This document shows, in pieces, positions 20,701 to 26,897 of a stretch of 64,000 nucleotides of DNA (position 1 is its first letter; each line of letters opens with the position of its first letter). The notes beneath the pieces are model-generated. The model saw only the letters and a program-made list of their open reading frames with translations, searched no databases and was not told the origin of the DNA. The DNA is from JBJXFE01 sp046153875 (GTDB lineage Bacteria; Planctomycetota; Phycisphaerae; Phycisphaerales; UBA1924), in NCBI GenBank assembly GCA_046153875.1, contig JBJXFE010000012.1:60340-124339 (forward strand), written 5' to 3'. A program made the translations under genes and the position numbers.

Positions 20701-21117
20701 TTCCTCGCTTCGACCAACGACCCGATCCGCTTCTTCAACGAGCGCAACTTCGGGGCGACCGAGCGCTCCGACCCCTTCAACACCGACCGCAACGACGAGG
20801 CTGTCGTCTTCGTGCCGTCGTTCGGGACCCTGGGCTTCACACCCAGCGTCAACGACGTGAACGACTTCGTCGACTCGCTGACCGGCGCCGTGGCGCGCCG
20901 CATCGGCGAGCTCAACGGCCTCCGGTTCACCGAGGACGCGGGCACCCCGGGCGGCGACCCCATGGCCTCGAACAGCCCGGAGAACTTCGGCGGCGCCTTC
21001 ACCCTGCCCTCGGCGTCGCGCCCGCTCTCGGGCCGATTCGACCTGAGCGTCGACCAGGACTTCTACCTCGGCAACCAGGCGGCCGTGCCGCTCCTGAACC
21101 GCATCCTCCGCCCATAA
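11710..21117 (+). CDS. Giant secreted LEPR-XLL-type surface protein (3135 aa)
   Basis: The ATG at 11710 follows AGGGAG and starts a protein whose N-terminus has basic residues and then the block EPLENRQLL at residues 41-49. This is a variant of the LEPR-XLL motif placed at the N-terminus of many huge planctomycete extracellular proteins. Residues about 400-2400 are hundreds of short beta-forming repeats with the rhythm G-hydrophobic-G-hydrophobic-N/D (for example GSNIRFLGPGEIDVYAIT), suggesting a long beta-helix or solenoid. Four aspartate-rich, calcium-site-like motifs of form DG(X)4TxDD or close variants lie near residues 1938, 2282, 2692 and 2717. A PPC-like segment (EPNFFSFSGDVDVYRITL) lies near 2540. 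The C-terminal 150 residues resemble a secreted metalloprotease tail with a degenerate HExxH-like site at 3061-3073. No dockerin or PEP-CTERM signal is seen. A strong terminator follows. The precise role is unknown; adhesion or cell-surface structure is an inference. Confidence 0.85.
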   Translation: MKLSQNRPWSRLRSLVSKGVERLSRASGLVRAAGGVEPLMEPLENRQLLFSLTIEPGMVNGNTGVGTTEAFFGYFLPRLSTTLTFTPVDDEIRLEEFTDDARGLVVSGRILNESFLQLNHTINPGSNIRIQGAVSPQGQPINETNHLYLRLNTGQNINFRTVETGASRRMRSYQVDILGIDGSQGINLDNFRVELRMLGTLVSSWTGASGAGSLGELNTTLPGSGIGTFVFASNNPQATFFDEIRFIALNGPNDPFVFDNIQTVIAGNPFDELTSSTIFGAMITFTGPVGATISIFDLYNRPMVQTIALGPTEPNGQIPIADPDGNGVPNFNDGIGRIVMTGTDGRSALTVFGGLIVPAQGGQNVEFVQDGYAFQLPATVQGIYDDMEEAGYGYRVNPVDNAASGLPDGPGSVLIGAPWVRNNASTATYNPFGPPQSGLNFNFVNPSQGIFVQDGSNFGSVYVHGAMHGSSKFNGFLQSFYTGNMLGSLTVRGDLGSFVVGGDAGIWEVDPDFPAIPAPLRRDATSGQLIVERTLGEMTVAGRMYMDVTVRGDLNSPVIRPARDVLNYFEKERPYEILRAAEDGQRVTLRALIGQNDWLAQNQPSRGSVFTPAGQTPIFAGTFSRNDRLLSSEWVGSIGTAVQIHGSLGGADPVNTAVDGNDIFAFAADGTREVVIELDAGLFGGALLGLNARVVDAQGRVLAALRNDLRAAELANPTAVISNDLQTMRFTPDGPGAYYLILHGTANPANDEAIDFGYLVTINGMASTTLGLLRSGAQTGSDQLLLQNTIGLLGGNAGSVRVGTGYTTGGGGEVDPIDSYNEQTDDNDADARLELKGCVISIPGTLFDVTTGSDIEGSGGGPARFIIGGDLGRLTTGMSPVAGDVGPDEGDVGFMDLQVGGRIGFLNIKGSIGIDQDAADPNLGRIGPVTIRTGLTGTSGDIGLIRLGEHMAAGFLTLVTSPGSIVGGFLIGQDRLGETGGVTGIYGPGSGAQIVSGFGSNIRFVDFARIDLINAVNAQLPLISGQQVTIVDDAGGSVRIEVTGVPSGVVAGFVRVLPVDGSQGVAIGQIDADLTGGRALVVTSLATAGVNESVNIGRINILGGDAGSNIRFLGPGEIDVYAITQVGGDALAGILNETPGGDIVSVDVVALTTFNIRGNLGSTQMPAFGPQQIGPFLGIAGGLNTTVGGVIGVPALIMAAQWNGQVYRPTFDFDYEPAQAFLSDIGSPVDPFLNGLMVRTGNVTDVFAGGSIGDVILQGGNITQVIANFDTITPLNEFHGITGSVYATDIGTVRVGDGIAGRGDSPFGAAGVVARDDITLVTGPINGGAPRISGLILAGNINFDVGPNGIAAVNLPAGGDFIDAYIASEQLDGWWVGAAGYQTDLNILVLGDIATISGTGADMFHSEIRAVNITNVALTGGVWDATLLDATNRIGTIRADAFRNSTLQGQDREFFPNAIIGGENLGLLTTGLNGAGGDITDMRVDLIGSVTGGISARNIIRFALDVDNTIASISTSQDLRASRVVAGRLNAAAFGRFLRTSEIIISGPIVSLTAVDSITDTRIQVTGPDGRIDLISTANLFTGSVAAAGPITTILVTAGDMRASIRTTTSRGTVGSLIAGRDLDIETDISAAVGALTAGRDIGRFGDRRVILIRGDLGAINGGGGQLFSDVRIGQNLTGTATIGRATHLPSGSNLGLGVITAYGSINTVRVLGDFGGRIVSHSGGITLVSINDGSLLPGGLIAAFDGSIINVVINRGHLLGDIHADYTIFAINVNASDDGVFGDIGVNPDLNPNTVYDAFRNQLPPGVIANFPIQGPRITAGHNIGRVTTSNGSVFEALFHAGRAIGTFTINGDVRNDPATLGLGSVIAAGSTMFRINVTGNLFDAAILAGVKSFGTDGRPGGVGTARDTNHLGRMGTIDVGGDAANSVISAGLTPGTDGIYNTADDAVVPGLSFVRNVLIGGAVTNVSAFSDFPIATLAAGVVAGGFDRAPQDPRIVAGAPLGVPELASNGTAFNFTTLAGEQGTLRFTGPGRAFWDAANNRVVLINTKATSDLLVTSATGTLTDFRIVSNDDATMGTIQIGANLLGDSSIVIDNNIVNVQFNNAGGAPQVVAGGNIRNLTTGNMSGGLIQARFARTVNIVGSFGLTTDDEEIAARFLALGDFTVGGQNAGAVLVERDAFNFRVTGAMSRAIFRAGGNLGTFTVGSLSESRVSVTDRLGPVVVSGNMFDTSILAGGDLGEDGAPGGTGFNADRATTGQIVSVFVGGTFVESDVVAGVLRGADGFFGTTDDAAAAGRSTVGAVTVVGTAVGSNLNTEQYRITSTGTLGTVLFAGQEPTNTGNLISGVIDADPVPIVVDDVRMSWVNGFHQARIYFNQPMDSSTIAAALRIAEVRDSGNTLITLAIGTHYTFTYDAPTNSVLVTFDRSVTDRNLPQGGNPGPGVYRFTLNGSSLRAAVVDARLDGDADGFVDPTGDDYSTDNIVGDAGDKLAPTVITLPNRVDFYGPVDMDLLLDDNVAPDGLAEVNRSFTVRGAIGDHPDNEPNFFSFSGDVDVYRITLRAGQILQLGALEGSALFTGLTIFNAAGQAQFGDGDDVLLLASDLIPTGANSVGSNYLIRTTGTFYVVVGNVPGAFLAPTFVPNLDPIAGGFGDYGFTLSLFDDLDTGFAGDTDSGDGADLVNAPLPIAFAGADQQFGTSDDLTTVTIGTFNFGLDRGADGLPNTADDVVSGTNGLGLFSERRDGRLTTSIRSAIGTPGHIGVPGDVIQPDVDIFNLNLGQPIAPGTRYTITVKLSEAGADLGGRSQATLTNWNSEVQFGVFDTTTATDIRDALMVFSPSDFTSSGGAPGTSAANGPFSYGHNADGDFFITFVTPGRLGVAGSVPASYAVYLQGVFNTDYVMEIVQDGTGSFTRPKQNVFIETRGGSVDWLEVGGLTTQIGAFSGSTLGFTGTVSGQGVDTYILSNLVAQLTAIFNAAGVDVVISTDPNAFEFQDFSTVFLASTNDPIRFFNERNFGATERSDPFNTDRNDEAVVFVPSFGTLGFTPSVNDVNDFVDSLTGAVARRIGELNGLRFTEDAGTPGGDPMASNSPENFGGAFTLPSASRPLSGRFDLSVDQDFYLGNQAAVPLLNRILRP

Positions 21118-21147
21118 CGCCCCGCGGCGGTCCGATCGGAACCCACA

Positions 21148-21174
21148 CGCCCGCGGGAAACCGCGGGCGTTTTT
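21148..21174 (+). terminator. Intrinsic terminator after the giant gene
   Basis: CGCCCGCGG, GAAA and CCGCGGGCG form a perfect 9-bp GC-rich stem with a GNRA-type tetraloop, followed directly by TTTTT. It lies about 30 bases after the stop at 21117. This is the clearest intrinsic terminator in the window. Confidence 0.9.
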
Positions 21175-21217
21175 CGTGCGCCGCCGGGGTTCCGCCCCCG
21201 GATTTCCTCCGAACCTC

Positions 21218-21245
21218 TTGAACGCCCTGCGCCTTGTGGTATTCT
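21218..21245 (+). promoter_or_regulatory. Putative sigma70-type promoter for the peroxidase gene
   Basis: TTGAAC at 21218-21223 and TATTCT at 21240-21245 are separated by 16 bases. It lies between the terminator and the peroxidase start and would give a leader of about 135 bases. It has good hexamers in an otherwise very GC-rich region, but no experimental support. Confidence 0.45.
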
Positions 21246-21388
21246 GGTGTACCGTGGCGTACGGAGTTTCCGGCAGAACGCCCGTAGGCGGCCGCGTACC
21301 GACGGCCGCCCGGCGTTGTACCGCCGAAGGGTGCTGGGCGGCCGCGAGCGTGGACGATCGATCCGATGTGGGGCACAAGGAGGTCCGA

Positions 21389-23155
21389 ATGACCGGTCGT
21401 GTCGCAGGCCATGGAGCGTGGATGGTGGCCGCGGCGGGGATCGCCCTCGCGTCACCCGTGTTCGCGCAGGAATATCGCAGCCTTGACGGGACCGGGAACA
21501 ACCTCAAGAACCCGCTCTGGGGCTCGAACGGACAGCGGCTGATCCGCCGTACGCCCGCGGGGTACGCCGACGGCTTCGCTTCGCCCGCCGGCCCGGATCG
21601 TCCGAGTTCGCGCCTGGTGAGCAATCTCGTCTCGCTCCAGGAGCAGACGCAGCACAGCCCGCGCGTCGTGTCCAACGTCGTCATGCAGTGGGGGCAGTGG
21701 ATCGACCACGACCTGGGGTTCAAGCGGCTCGCCTCGCCGGCCGAGCCCTTCAACATCCCCGTGCCCACGGGTGATCCGTTCTTCGATCCCTCGTCCAGCG
21801 GCACCGCCGCGCTCTCGTTCACGCGATCGCGGTACGACCCGGCGTCCGGCACGGGCCCGGGCAACCCGCGTCAGCAGGTGAACTCGGTCAGTTCGTACAT
21901 CGACTCGCACACCGTCTACGGGTGGAACGCGGGGCGGGCCGCGACGCTGCGGTCCTTCCAGGGCGGGCGGCTCGCCGTGCAGACGGGCGACATCATCCCG
22001 TGGAACACGGCGCTCGAGCCGATGGACACGTCGCCCTTCGGCGTCAACCCGCTGGCCCAGGTGCTGCTGGCGGGCGACGACCGCGCCAACACGACGATCC
22101 TCCTGCTCTCGATGCACACGCTGTGGGTGCGCGAGCACAACCGGCTGTGCGCCGTGCTCGCCGCCGCGAACCCGTCGTGGGACGACGAGAAGCTCTACCA
22201 GGAGGCGCGGCGGCGCGTCATCGCGCTGAACGCGCACGTCACCTTCAACGAGTACCTCCCCGCGATCCTGGGGAAGACGGCCGTCCCGCCCTACGGCGGG
22301 TACAACGACCGCGTGAACGCGACCCAGTCCAACGAGTTCGCGCACGCCGCGTTCCGTTTCGGGCACAGCCAGATCAACCAGCTCATCGCCCGGCTCGAGG
22401 AGAACGGGTTCTCGATCCCTCAGGGCGCCGTCCGCATGCGTGACCAGTTCTTCACGCCGGAGAAGCTCTTCGACGACGGAGGGATCGACCCGATCTTCCG
22501 CGGGATGGCCTTCCAGCCGATCCAGAAGGTCGATTTCCGTATCACCTTCGACGTACGCAACTTCCTTTACGGGCCGCCGGACCTCCTCGGGCTCGACCTG
22601 GCCTCGTTTAATATCCAGCGCGGGCGCGACCACGGGCTCGCCTCGTACACCCAGGCGCGCGTTGCGCTCGGTTTGCCGCCGGTGACGAGCTTCAGCCAGG
22701 TCTCCGCCGACCCGCTCGTGGCCCAGCGGCTCGCCGCCGCATACGGCAACATCGACCAGGTCGACCTCTGGGTCGGCGGGCTCTGCGAGGACGCGGTCCC
22801 CGGGAGCATGTTGGGCCCGCTGTTCCACGCCATCGTGCGTGACGAGTTCCTCAGGGTCCGCACCGGCGACCGGCTCTGGTTCGAGAACGGTCAGTTCTCA
22901 GCCGCCGAGCTGGCCGAGATCAAGGGCACGATGTTCTCCGACGTGATCCTGCGGAACACCGGCATCGCCCGCGTGCAGCGCAATGTGTTCCACGTGTGGC
23001 CCGACATCGACCTGAACAACGTGCTGTCGGTCGCCGATTTCGGGACCTTCCAGAACCACTGGGTCAAGGGCGACCTGAACTGCGATTTCAACAAGGACGG
23101 CGTGCTGACGATCGACGATTTCCTCGCCTTCGAGATCGCCTTCGCGTCCTATTGA
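21389..23155 (+). CDS. Secreted animal-type haem peroxidase with C-terminal dockerin-like repeats
   Basis: This 588-residue protein has an AAGGAGG ribosome binding site six bases before the ATG and a signal peptide ending ASPVFAQ. The peroxidase domain (about 30-520) belongs to the peroxidasin/myeloperoxidase superfamily. The distal His is H107 in WGQWIDHDLGF, preceded by D106. The catalytic Arg is R232 in GDDRANTT. The proximal His is H326 in FRFGHSQIN. The signatures MHTLWVREHNRL and FNIQRGRDHGLASY are also present. The position three after R232 is Thr where myeloperoxidase has the ester-forming Glu, so at least one covalent haem link is probably absent. The last 60 residues are two dockerin-like repeats, LSVADFGTFQNHW and DFNKDGVLTIDDFLAFEIAF. 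The enzyme should use peroxide to oxidise halides or organic substrates outside the cytoplasm. Its end overlaps the convergent coiled-coil gene by 7 bases. Confidence 0.9.
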   Translation: MTGRVAGHGAWMVAAAGIALASPVFAQEYRSLDGTGNNLKNPLWGSNGQRLIRRTPAGYADGFASPAGPDRPSSRLVSNLVSLQEQTQHSPRVVSNVVMQWGQWIDHDLGFKRLASPAEPFNIPVPTGDPFFDPSSSGTAALSFTRSRYDPASGTGPGNPRQQVNSVSSYIDSHTVYGWNAGRAATLRSFQGGRLAVQTGDIIPWNTALEPMDTSPFGVNPLAQVLLAGDDRANTTILLLSMHTLWVREHNRLCAVLAAANPSWDDEKLYQEARRRVIALNAHVTFNEYLPAILGKTAVPPYGGYNDRVNATQSNEFAHAAFRFGHSQINQLIARLEENGFSIPQGAVRMRDQFFTPEKLFDDGGIDPIFRGMAFQPIQKVDFRITFDVRNFLYGPPDLLGLDLASFNIQRGRDHGLASYTQARVALGLPPVTSFSQVSADPLVAQRLAAAYGNIDQVDLWVGGLCEDAVPGSMLGPLFHAIVRDEFLRVRTGDRLWFENGQFSAAELAEIKGTMFSDVILRNTGIARVQRNVFHVWPDIDLNNVLSVADFGTFQNHWVKGDLNCDFNKDGVLTIDDFLAFEIAFASY

Positions 23156-24189
23156 CGGCGTTGACGCGGTTTGACCGGAGCCGACGCGGGAGCGGCGCCG
23201 GCGGTGGCGGCCTCGTCCCGGATCGACGCGACGAGCTCGCGTGCCCGGGCTTCGAGCGCCGTGCGGGCCTCGTCGCCCGCGCGGAGCGCGTCGAGCGTCG
23301 CCTTCCCCAGCGTCGCCTGTCGTTGCGTGAACTCCGCGATCAGGCCCGCCGAGTTGTTCAGGGCTTCGCCGAGCGTGCTCTGGGCCCGTTCCGCCTCCTG
23401 GCGGACGCTGTCGAGCCGTCGCACGCAGAAGTCGGTCGCGTCGCGGGCCTCGTCGGCGCGGGCCAGGGCCTCGCCCAGGCTGCCGGGCTTCGCGGGCCCG
23501 CCGGCGCCGCCGCCCCCGAGCGCCGCCTCCGCCCGGTCGCAGAGTTCCACCAGAGCGCGCAGCGCCGGACCCGAGAACGCCCGGACACGCTCCTCGACAC
23601 GCCCGATTCGGTCCTCGAGGTTCTGCACGTGCAGCGCGCCCGCGTCCCTCGCGGCCTCGGCGTCCGCCCGGATCCGCCCCATCTCGTCGCGAGCCCGCCG
23701 GGCTGCATCGAGCGAGGCCTCGACCGCGTCCGTGCCCGCCGCCTCGATGCGCCCCGAGGCGTGCTCGACCATGCGCGCCAGGCGCGCCTCGGCCGACGCC
23801 ACGCGTTCCGCGAGAGTGCGATCGAACTCCGTGAGCGCGGTCCTCGTCGCCCTGTCCAGGGCGGACGACCGCGCCGAGTCGTCGTCCAGCACCGACCGCA
23901 CCTCGGCCAGCCGGTCATCCAGCGAGGACAGCGCACCGCTCGCCGCGGCCAGGCGCGATTCCACGCCCGGGGCGCTCTCCGCCAGACGCCGCAGGACCGC
24001 TTCCGACCTGCCGACGCCCGCGTCCAGGGTGCGTTCGTGCTCGGTGGCCCGCCCGACGAGGGCCCGCAGCGCCGACGCGAACCGCTCGAACGCCGCCGCA
24101 TCGACCACGCGCGGCGAGAGGAAGATCGGGTCGCTCGCGTCGGGCGTCCGGGCACGGGCGGGCTCGCCCCGGATCGTGTCGTTCGGCAT
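23149..24189 (-). CDS. Hypothetical coiled-coil protein
   Basis: This 346-residue protein is almost entirely Ala/Arg/Glu/Asp-rich helix with heptad-like spacing, from about residue 30 to 320 (for example FASALRALVGRATEHERTL and ARRARDEMGRIRADAEAA). A short glycine-rich break, ALGGGGAGGPAKPG, lies near residue 230. No signal peptide, membrane segment or catalytic motif is visible. Its general look is like chromosome-partition or apolipoprotein-type coiled coils, but no family is recognisable. It is encoded convergently with the peroxidase (7-base overlap) and divergently from the pseudouridine synthase gene. Compositional bias makes similarity searches unreliable for this protein. Confidence 0.6.
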   Translation of the reverse strand: MPNDTIRGEPARARTPDASDPIFLSPRVVDAAAFERFASALRALVGRATEHERTLDAGVGRSEAVLRRLAESAPGVESRLAAASGALSSLDDRLAEVRSVLDDDSARSSALDRATRTALTEFDRTLAERVASAEARLARMVEHASGRIEAAGTDAVEASLDAARRARDEMGRIRADAEAARDAGALHVQNLEDRIGRVEERVRAFSGPALRALVELCDRAEAALGGGGAGGPAKPGSLGEALARADEARDATDFCVRRLDSVRQEAERAQSTLGEALNNSAGLIAEFTQRQATLGKATLDALRAGDEARTALEARARELVASIRDEAATAGAAPASAPVKPRQRRQ

Positions 24190-24265
24190 GGGGCCTCCGG
24201 GCCAACCATCGGACCGGTGCTTGCTCGGGCTCCACGAATGACCCGGGGGGCGGGCCTTCCGGGAC

Positions 24266-24271
24266 TACGAT
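24266..24271 (+). promoter_or_regulatory. Putative -10 element (TACGAT) for a leaderless pseudouridine synthase mRNA
   Basis: TACGAT ends 5 bases before the GTG at 24277 that is taken as the start. The spacing matches a transcript that begins at or next to the start codon. This is part of why the GTG was preferred over the in-frame ATG at 24238. Confidence 0.4.
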
Positions 24272-24276
24272 TCCCC

Positions 24277-25167
24277 GTGTCCGGCTCGACCCACCAATCC
24301 GGGGCCTCTCGCCGCCGCCCGCGCCCGGCGCCGGGCCCGAACCCAGACCCCGCCCGCAACCCGCGCGTCCGGCTCCAGCGCGTTCTGGCCGATGCGGGTG
24401 TCGCCGCCCGCCGGGTGTGCGAGCGGCTGATCGAGGAGGGGAGGGTCGCTGTCAACGGCGAGATCGTCCGGGTTCTGCCCGCATTCGTCGATCCCCGGGC
24501 CGACCGGATCACGGTGAACGGCCGACCGGTCGCCCACCGCGGCAAGCCGATCCACGTCATGCTCCACAAGCCGCCCCGGGTGCTCACCGCCAACGCGGAC
24601 GAGCCGGGGTCGGATCGGCGTACGGTCGCGAGCCTCGTCAAGCACCCCTCCGGGGCGCGGCTGTTCCCGGTCGGAAGGCTCGAGTACGAAGCGAGCGGGC
24701 TGGTTCTGATGACCAACGACGGCGCCCTGGCAGAGCGACTCGCCCATCCCCGCTTCGCGGTGCCGAAGGTGTACCGAGCCGTCGTCCGCGGCACGGTCGA
24801 GGACGCGGTGGTGCCGCGCCTGGAGCGCGAGATCGCCCGGGCCGAGCGGCGGCTCTCCAGGGTCGTCGGGCGGGTGCTGTCGTCCAAGGCGTCCCTCAAG
24901 ATTGTCCGGCGGACCGAGGGCAAGACCGTGCTCGACATCACGCTCCGCGAGGGGCGGGTGCCCAGCGCGGCGCGGGTTCTGCTCTCGGCGGGGTTCCCGA
25001 TCCGGACGATCGAGCAGGTGGGGCTGGGGCCGCTGCGGCTGACGGGGGTCGCCCGCGGCCGATGGCGCGAACTTGAGCGCGCCGAGGTTCAATCGCTCCG
25101 CCGGTTCGTCCGATCCCATGATTCCGGGAACGCGCCGGGGGTGCCGGCGGCGTCGGCCGCGGGCTGA
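24277..25167 (+). CDS. RsuA/RluB-family 16S/23S rRNA pseudouridine synthase
   Basis: This 296-residue protein has an N-terminal S4 RNA-binding domain (about 30-90: RLQRVLADAGVAARRVCERLI then GRVAVNGEIV) and a catalytic domain with GRLEYEASGLVLMTNDGALA. In most members of this family the catalytic Asp sits in GRLDxxTSGLLLLTNDG. Here the position reads Glu (GRLEYEASG), so the aligned residue should be checked. LAHPRFAVPKVYRAVVRG and a final GLGPLRLTGVARGRWRELE are also typical. The basic Pro-rich first 25 residues are variable in this family. An ATG at 24238 is an alternative start. The protein modifies uridine in ribosomal RNA; whether it is the 16S or 23S enzyme cannot be told. The gene precedes the YihY gene by 17 bases. 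Confidence 0.88.
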   Translation: MSGSTHQSGASRRRPRPAPGPNPDPARNPRVRLQRVLADAGVAARRVCERLIEEGRVAVNGEIVRVLPAFVDPRADRITVNGRPVAHRGKPIHVMLHKPPRVLTANADEPGSDRRTVASLVKHPSGARLFPVGRLEYEASGLVLMTNDGALAERLAHPRFAVPKVYRAVVRGTVEDAVVPRLEREIARAERRLSRVVGRVLSSKASLKIVRRTEGKTVLDITLREGRVPSAARVLLSAGFPIRTIEQVGLGPLRLTGVARGRWRELERAEVQSLRRFVRSHDSGNAPGVPAASAAG

Positions 25168-25184
25168 GTCCGGGAGAATGCTTG

Positions 25185-26876
25185 GTGGCGACGAACGGGA
25201 CCAGCGACGATCGCCCGGCGCGGACCCGCGAGCCGTTCATGGCCGGGCTGCGCCGAAAACTCGCCCCGCCGGCCCCGCCGCAGCCCGCCGCCGGGTCCAC
25301 CGCGGCCCGGTCCGCGGTCCGGGCGCTGCGCGACACGGCGTCCGAGGCCCAGCGGTCGCGCATCCCGCAGATGGCCGCGGCGCTCTCGTACCGGACCATC
25401 TTCGGCCTGATCCCGATGCTGGTGGTCGCGCTGGTCGCGGTCAAGCAGTTCTTCGCCACGCCCGAGGACATGGCCCGCGTGCTCGGCGACGCGATGAGCT
25501 ACGCGGGGCTCTCGGACATCTCGCTCGAGAGCGCCGACCCGGAGTTCATGGGCCCGCCGCTGCCGCCCGACCTCGCCGCCCCCGCCCCCGCCGGCGCGGA
25601 ATCCGGCGCCGGGGCCGTTTCGCCGCCGGTTCCCCCGGTCGAGCCGGCCCGCTCGGCCCGGCTTGACCGCTGGATCACGGAGTTGGTGCAACGTGTCGGC
25701 GAGGTCCGCTGGGGCACCATCGGCGGCATCGGCATGGCCATGCTCATCTACGCCGCCCTGGCCATGCTCGTCGAGATGGAGCGCGCGTTCAACCAGATCT
25801 ACCGCGTCCCGGTGGGGCGGTCCTGGCCGCGGCGCATCACCCAGTACTGGACCGTGCTCACGCTCGGCACGCTCGGCCTCGTGGCCACGTTCTACGTGGG
25901 CGAGCAGTTCAAGGCCTGGGCGATCGAGGTGGCCAAGACCCGCGGGTTCACCGCCGGCGGCGGCGGGATGACCGTCGCCCTGATCGGGTACTCCGTGACC
26001 GTGGTCATCAGCACCCTGCTGTTCCTGCTGGCCTACACCACGGTGCCCAACACCCGCGTCCAGTTCCGCGCCGCCCTGGCGGGAGCGCTCGTCGCCGGAC
26101 TGCTCTGGGAGGCCGGCAAGTGGGGGTTCACGCAGTACGTTCGCTATAGCGCCTCGGACAGCTACGCGCGGCTGTACGGGTCCATCGCGCTCGTGCCGCT
26201 GTTCCTGCTGTGGGTCTACTTTACGTGGCTCATCACCCTCTTCGGGCTCCAGGTCTCGTACCAGATCCAACACGTCCAGCGCCGGACCGTCGCGACGCCC
26301 ACCGAGGAGATCGAACCCGTCATCGTCGATCCGTCGGCGATCCTCTCCGTCGCGGGGCTGCTCGCGGAGCGGTTCCTCAGCGGCGAGCCGGTCAGCGCCC
26401 GCGAGACCGCCGAGCGACTCTCGATCCACGAACCGATCGCGCGCCGGATGCTCGAGCAACTCGTCTCCGCGGGCATCGCACACCAGGTCTACCGCGGGGC
26501 GGAGGAGCGGGCGTACGCCCTCGCCCGAGCTCCGGAACGGATCGACGCCGAGCAGGTCCTGAGCATCGGCGAGGGTCTGGGCGGTCGGGCGGGGCTGCGG
26601 AGCGATGCGGACCCCACCCCGGCCGCGAACACGCCGGAGCCCAAGCCCCCTGACCCGTTCACCGAAACACTCCGGCGCTCGCGCCATGACGCCGTGCAGG
26701 GCCGGAGCCTGGCCTCGATCGTGGGGCTTACCGGCGTGCTGGCCGCGGCCGCCGAAGTGCGGGGCCAGCCGCCGCAGGCCGACGCGCTCACAATCCCGCT
26801 GGCGCCCGTCGACGCCCCGATCGAGCCCGCCCCCCACGAGGGCCTACGATCCGCGCGTCCGATCGACGCGGCCTGA
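25185..26876 (+). CDS. YihY/BrkB family membrane protein with C-terminal winged-helix domain
   Basis: This 563-residue inner-membrane protein belongs to the YihY/BrkB family. The signature begins IPQMAAALSYRTIFGLIPML and continues with IYAALAMLVEMERAFNQIYRVP, RITQYWTVLTLGTLGLVATF and YTTVPNTRVQFRAALAGALVAG. It ends with YARLYGSIALVPLFLLWVYF and a last membrane segment. About six membrane helices are expected. The loop after the first helix is unusually long (about 60 residues, Pro/Ala-rich). After the membrane part, residues about 385-455 form a winged-helix-like segment (SVAGLLAERFLSGEPVSARE then ERLSIHEPIARRMLEQLVSAG), and a disordered tail follows. YihY proteins lack a settled function; an old RNase BN label is wrong. 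The start is GTG 25185, with TTG 25182 as an alternative, both after GGGAG. Confidence 0.85.
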   Translation: MATNGTSDDRPARTREPFMAGLRRKLAPPAPPQPAAGSTAARSAVRALRDTASEAQRSRIPQMAAALSYRTIFGLIPMLVVALVAVKQFFATPEDMARVLGDAMSYAGLSDISLESADPEFMGPPLPPDLAAPAPAGAESGAGAVSPPVPPVEPARSARLDRWITELVQRVGEVRWGTIGGIGMAMLIYAALAMLVEMERAFNQIYRVPVGRSWPRRITQYWTVLTLGTLGLVATFYVGEQFKAWAIEVAKTRGFTAGGGGMTVALIGYSVTVVISTLLFLLAYTTVPNTRVQFRAALAGALVAGLLWEAGKWGFTQYVRYSASDSYARLYGSIALVPLFLLWVYFTWLITLFGLQVSYQIQHVQRRTVATPTEEIEPVIVDPSAILSVAGLLAERFLSGEPVSARETAERLSIHEPIARRMLEQLVSAGIAHQVYRGAEERAYALARAPERIDAEQVLSIGEGLGGRAGLRSDADPTPAANTPEPKPPDPFTETLRRSRHDAVQGRSLASIVGLTGVLAAAAEVRGQPPQADALTIPLAPVDAPIEPAPHEGLRSARPIDAA

Positions 26877-26897
26877 ACCAGGGCCGGGGAGCACGCG

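Noticed and set aside
11635..21864. Two very long minus-strand frames (1429 and 1940 codons) opposite the giant gene
   Set aside because: They are Asp/Arg/Gly-rich with no recognisable domain and no start signals, and the plus strand has clear repeats, a ribosome binding site and a terminator.
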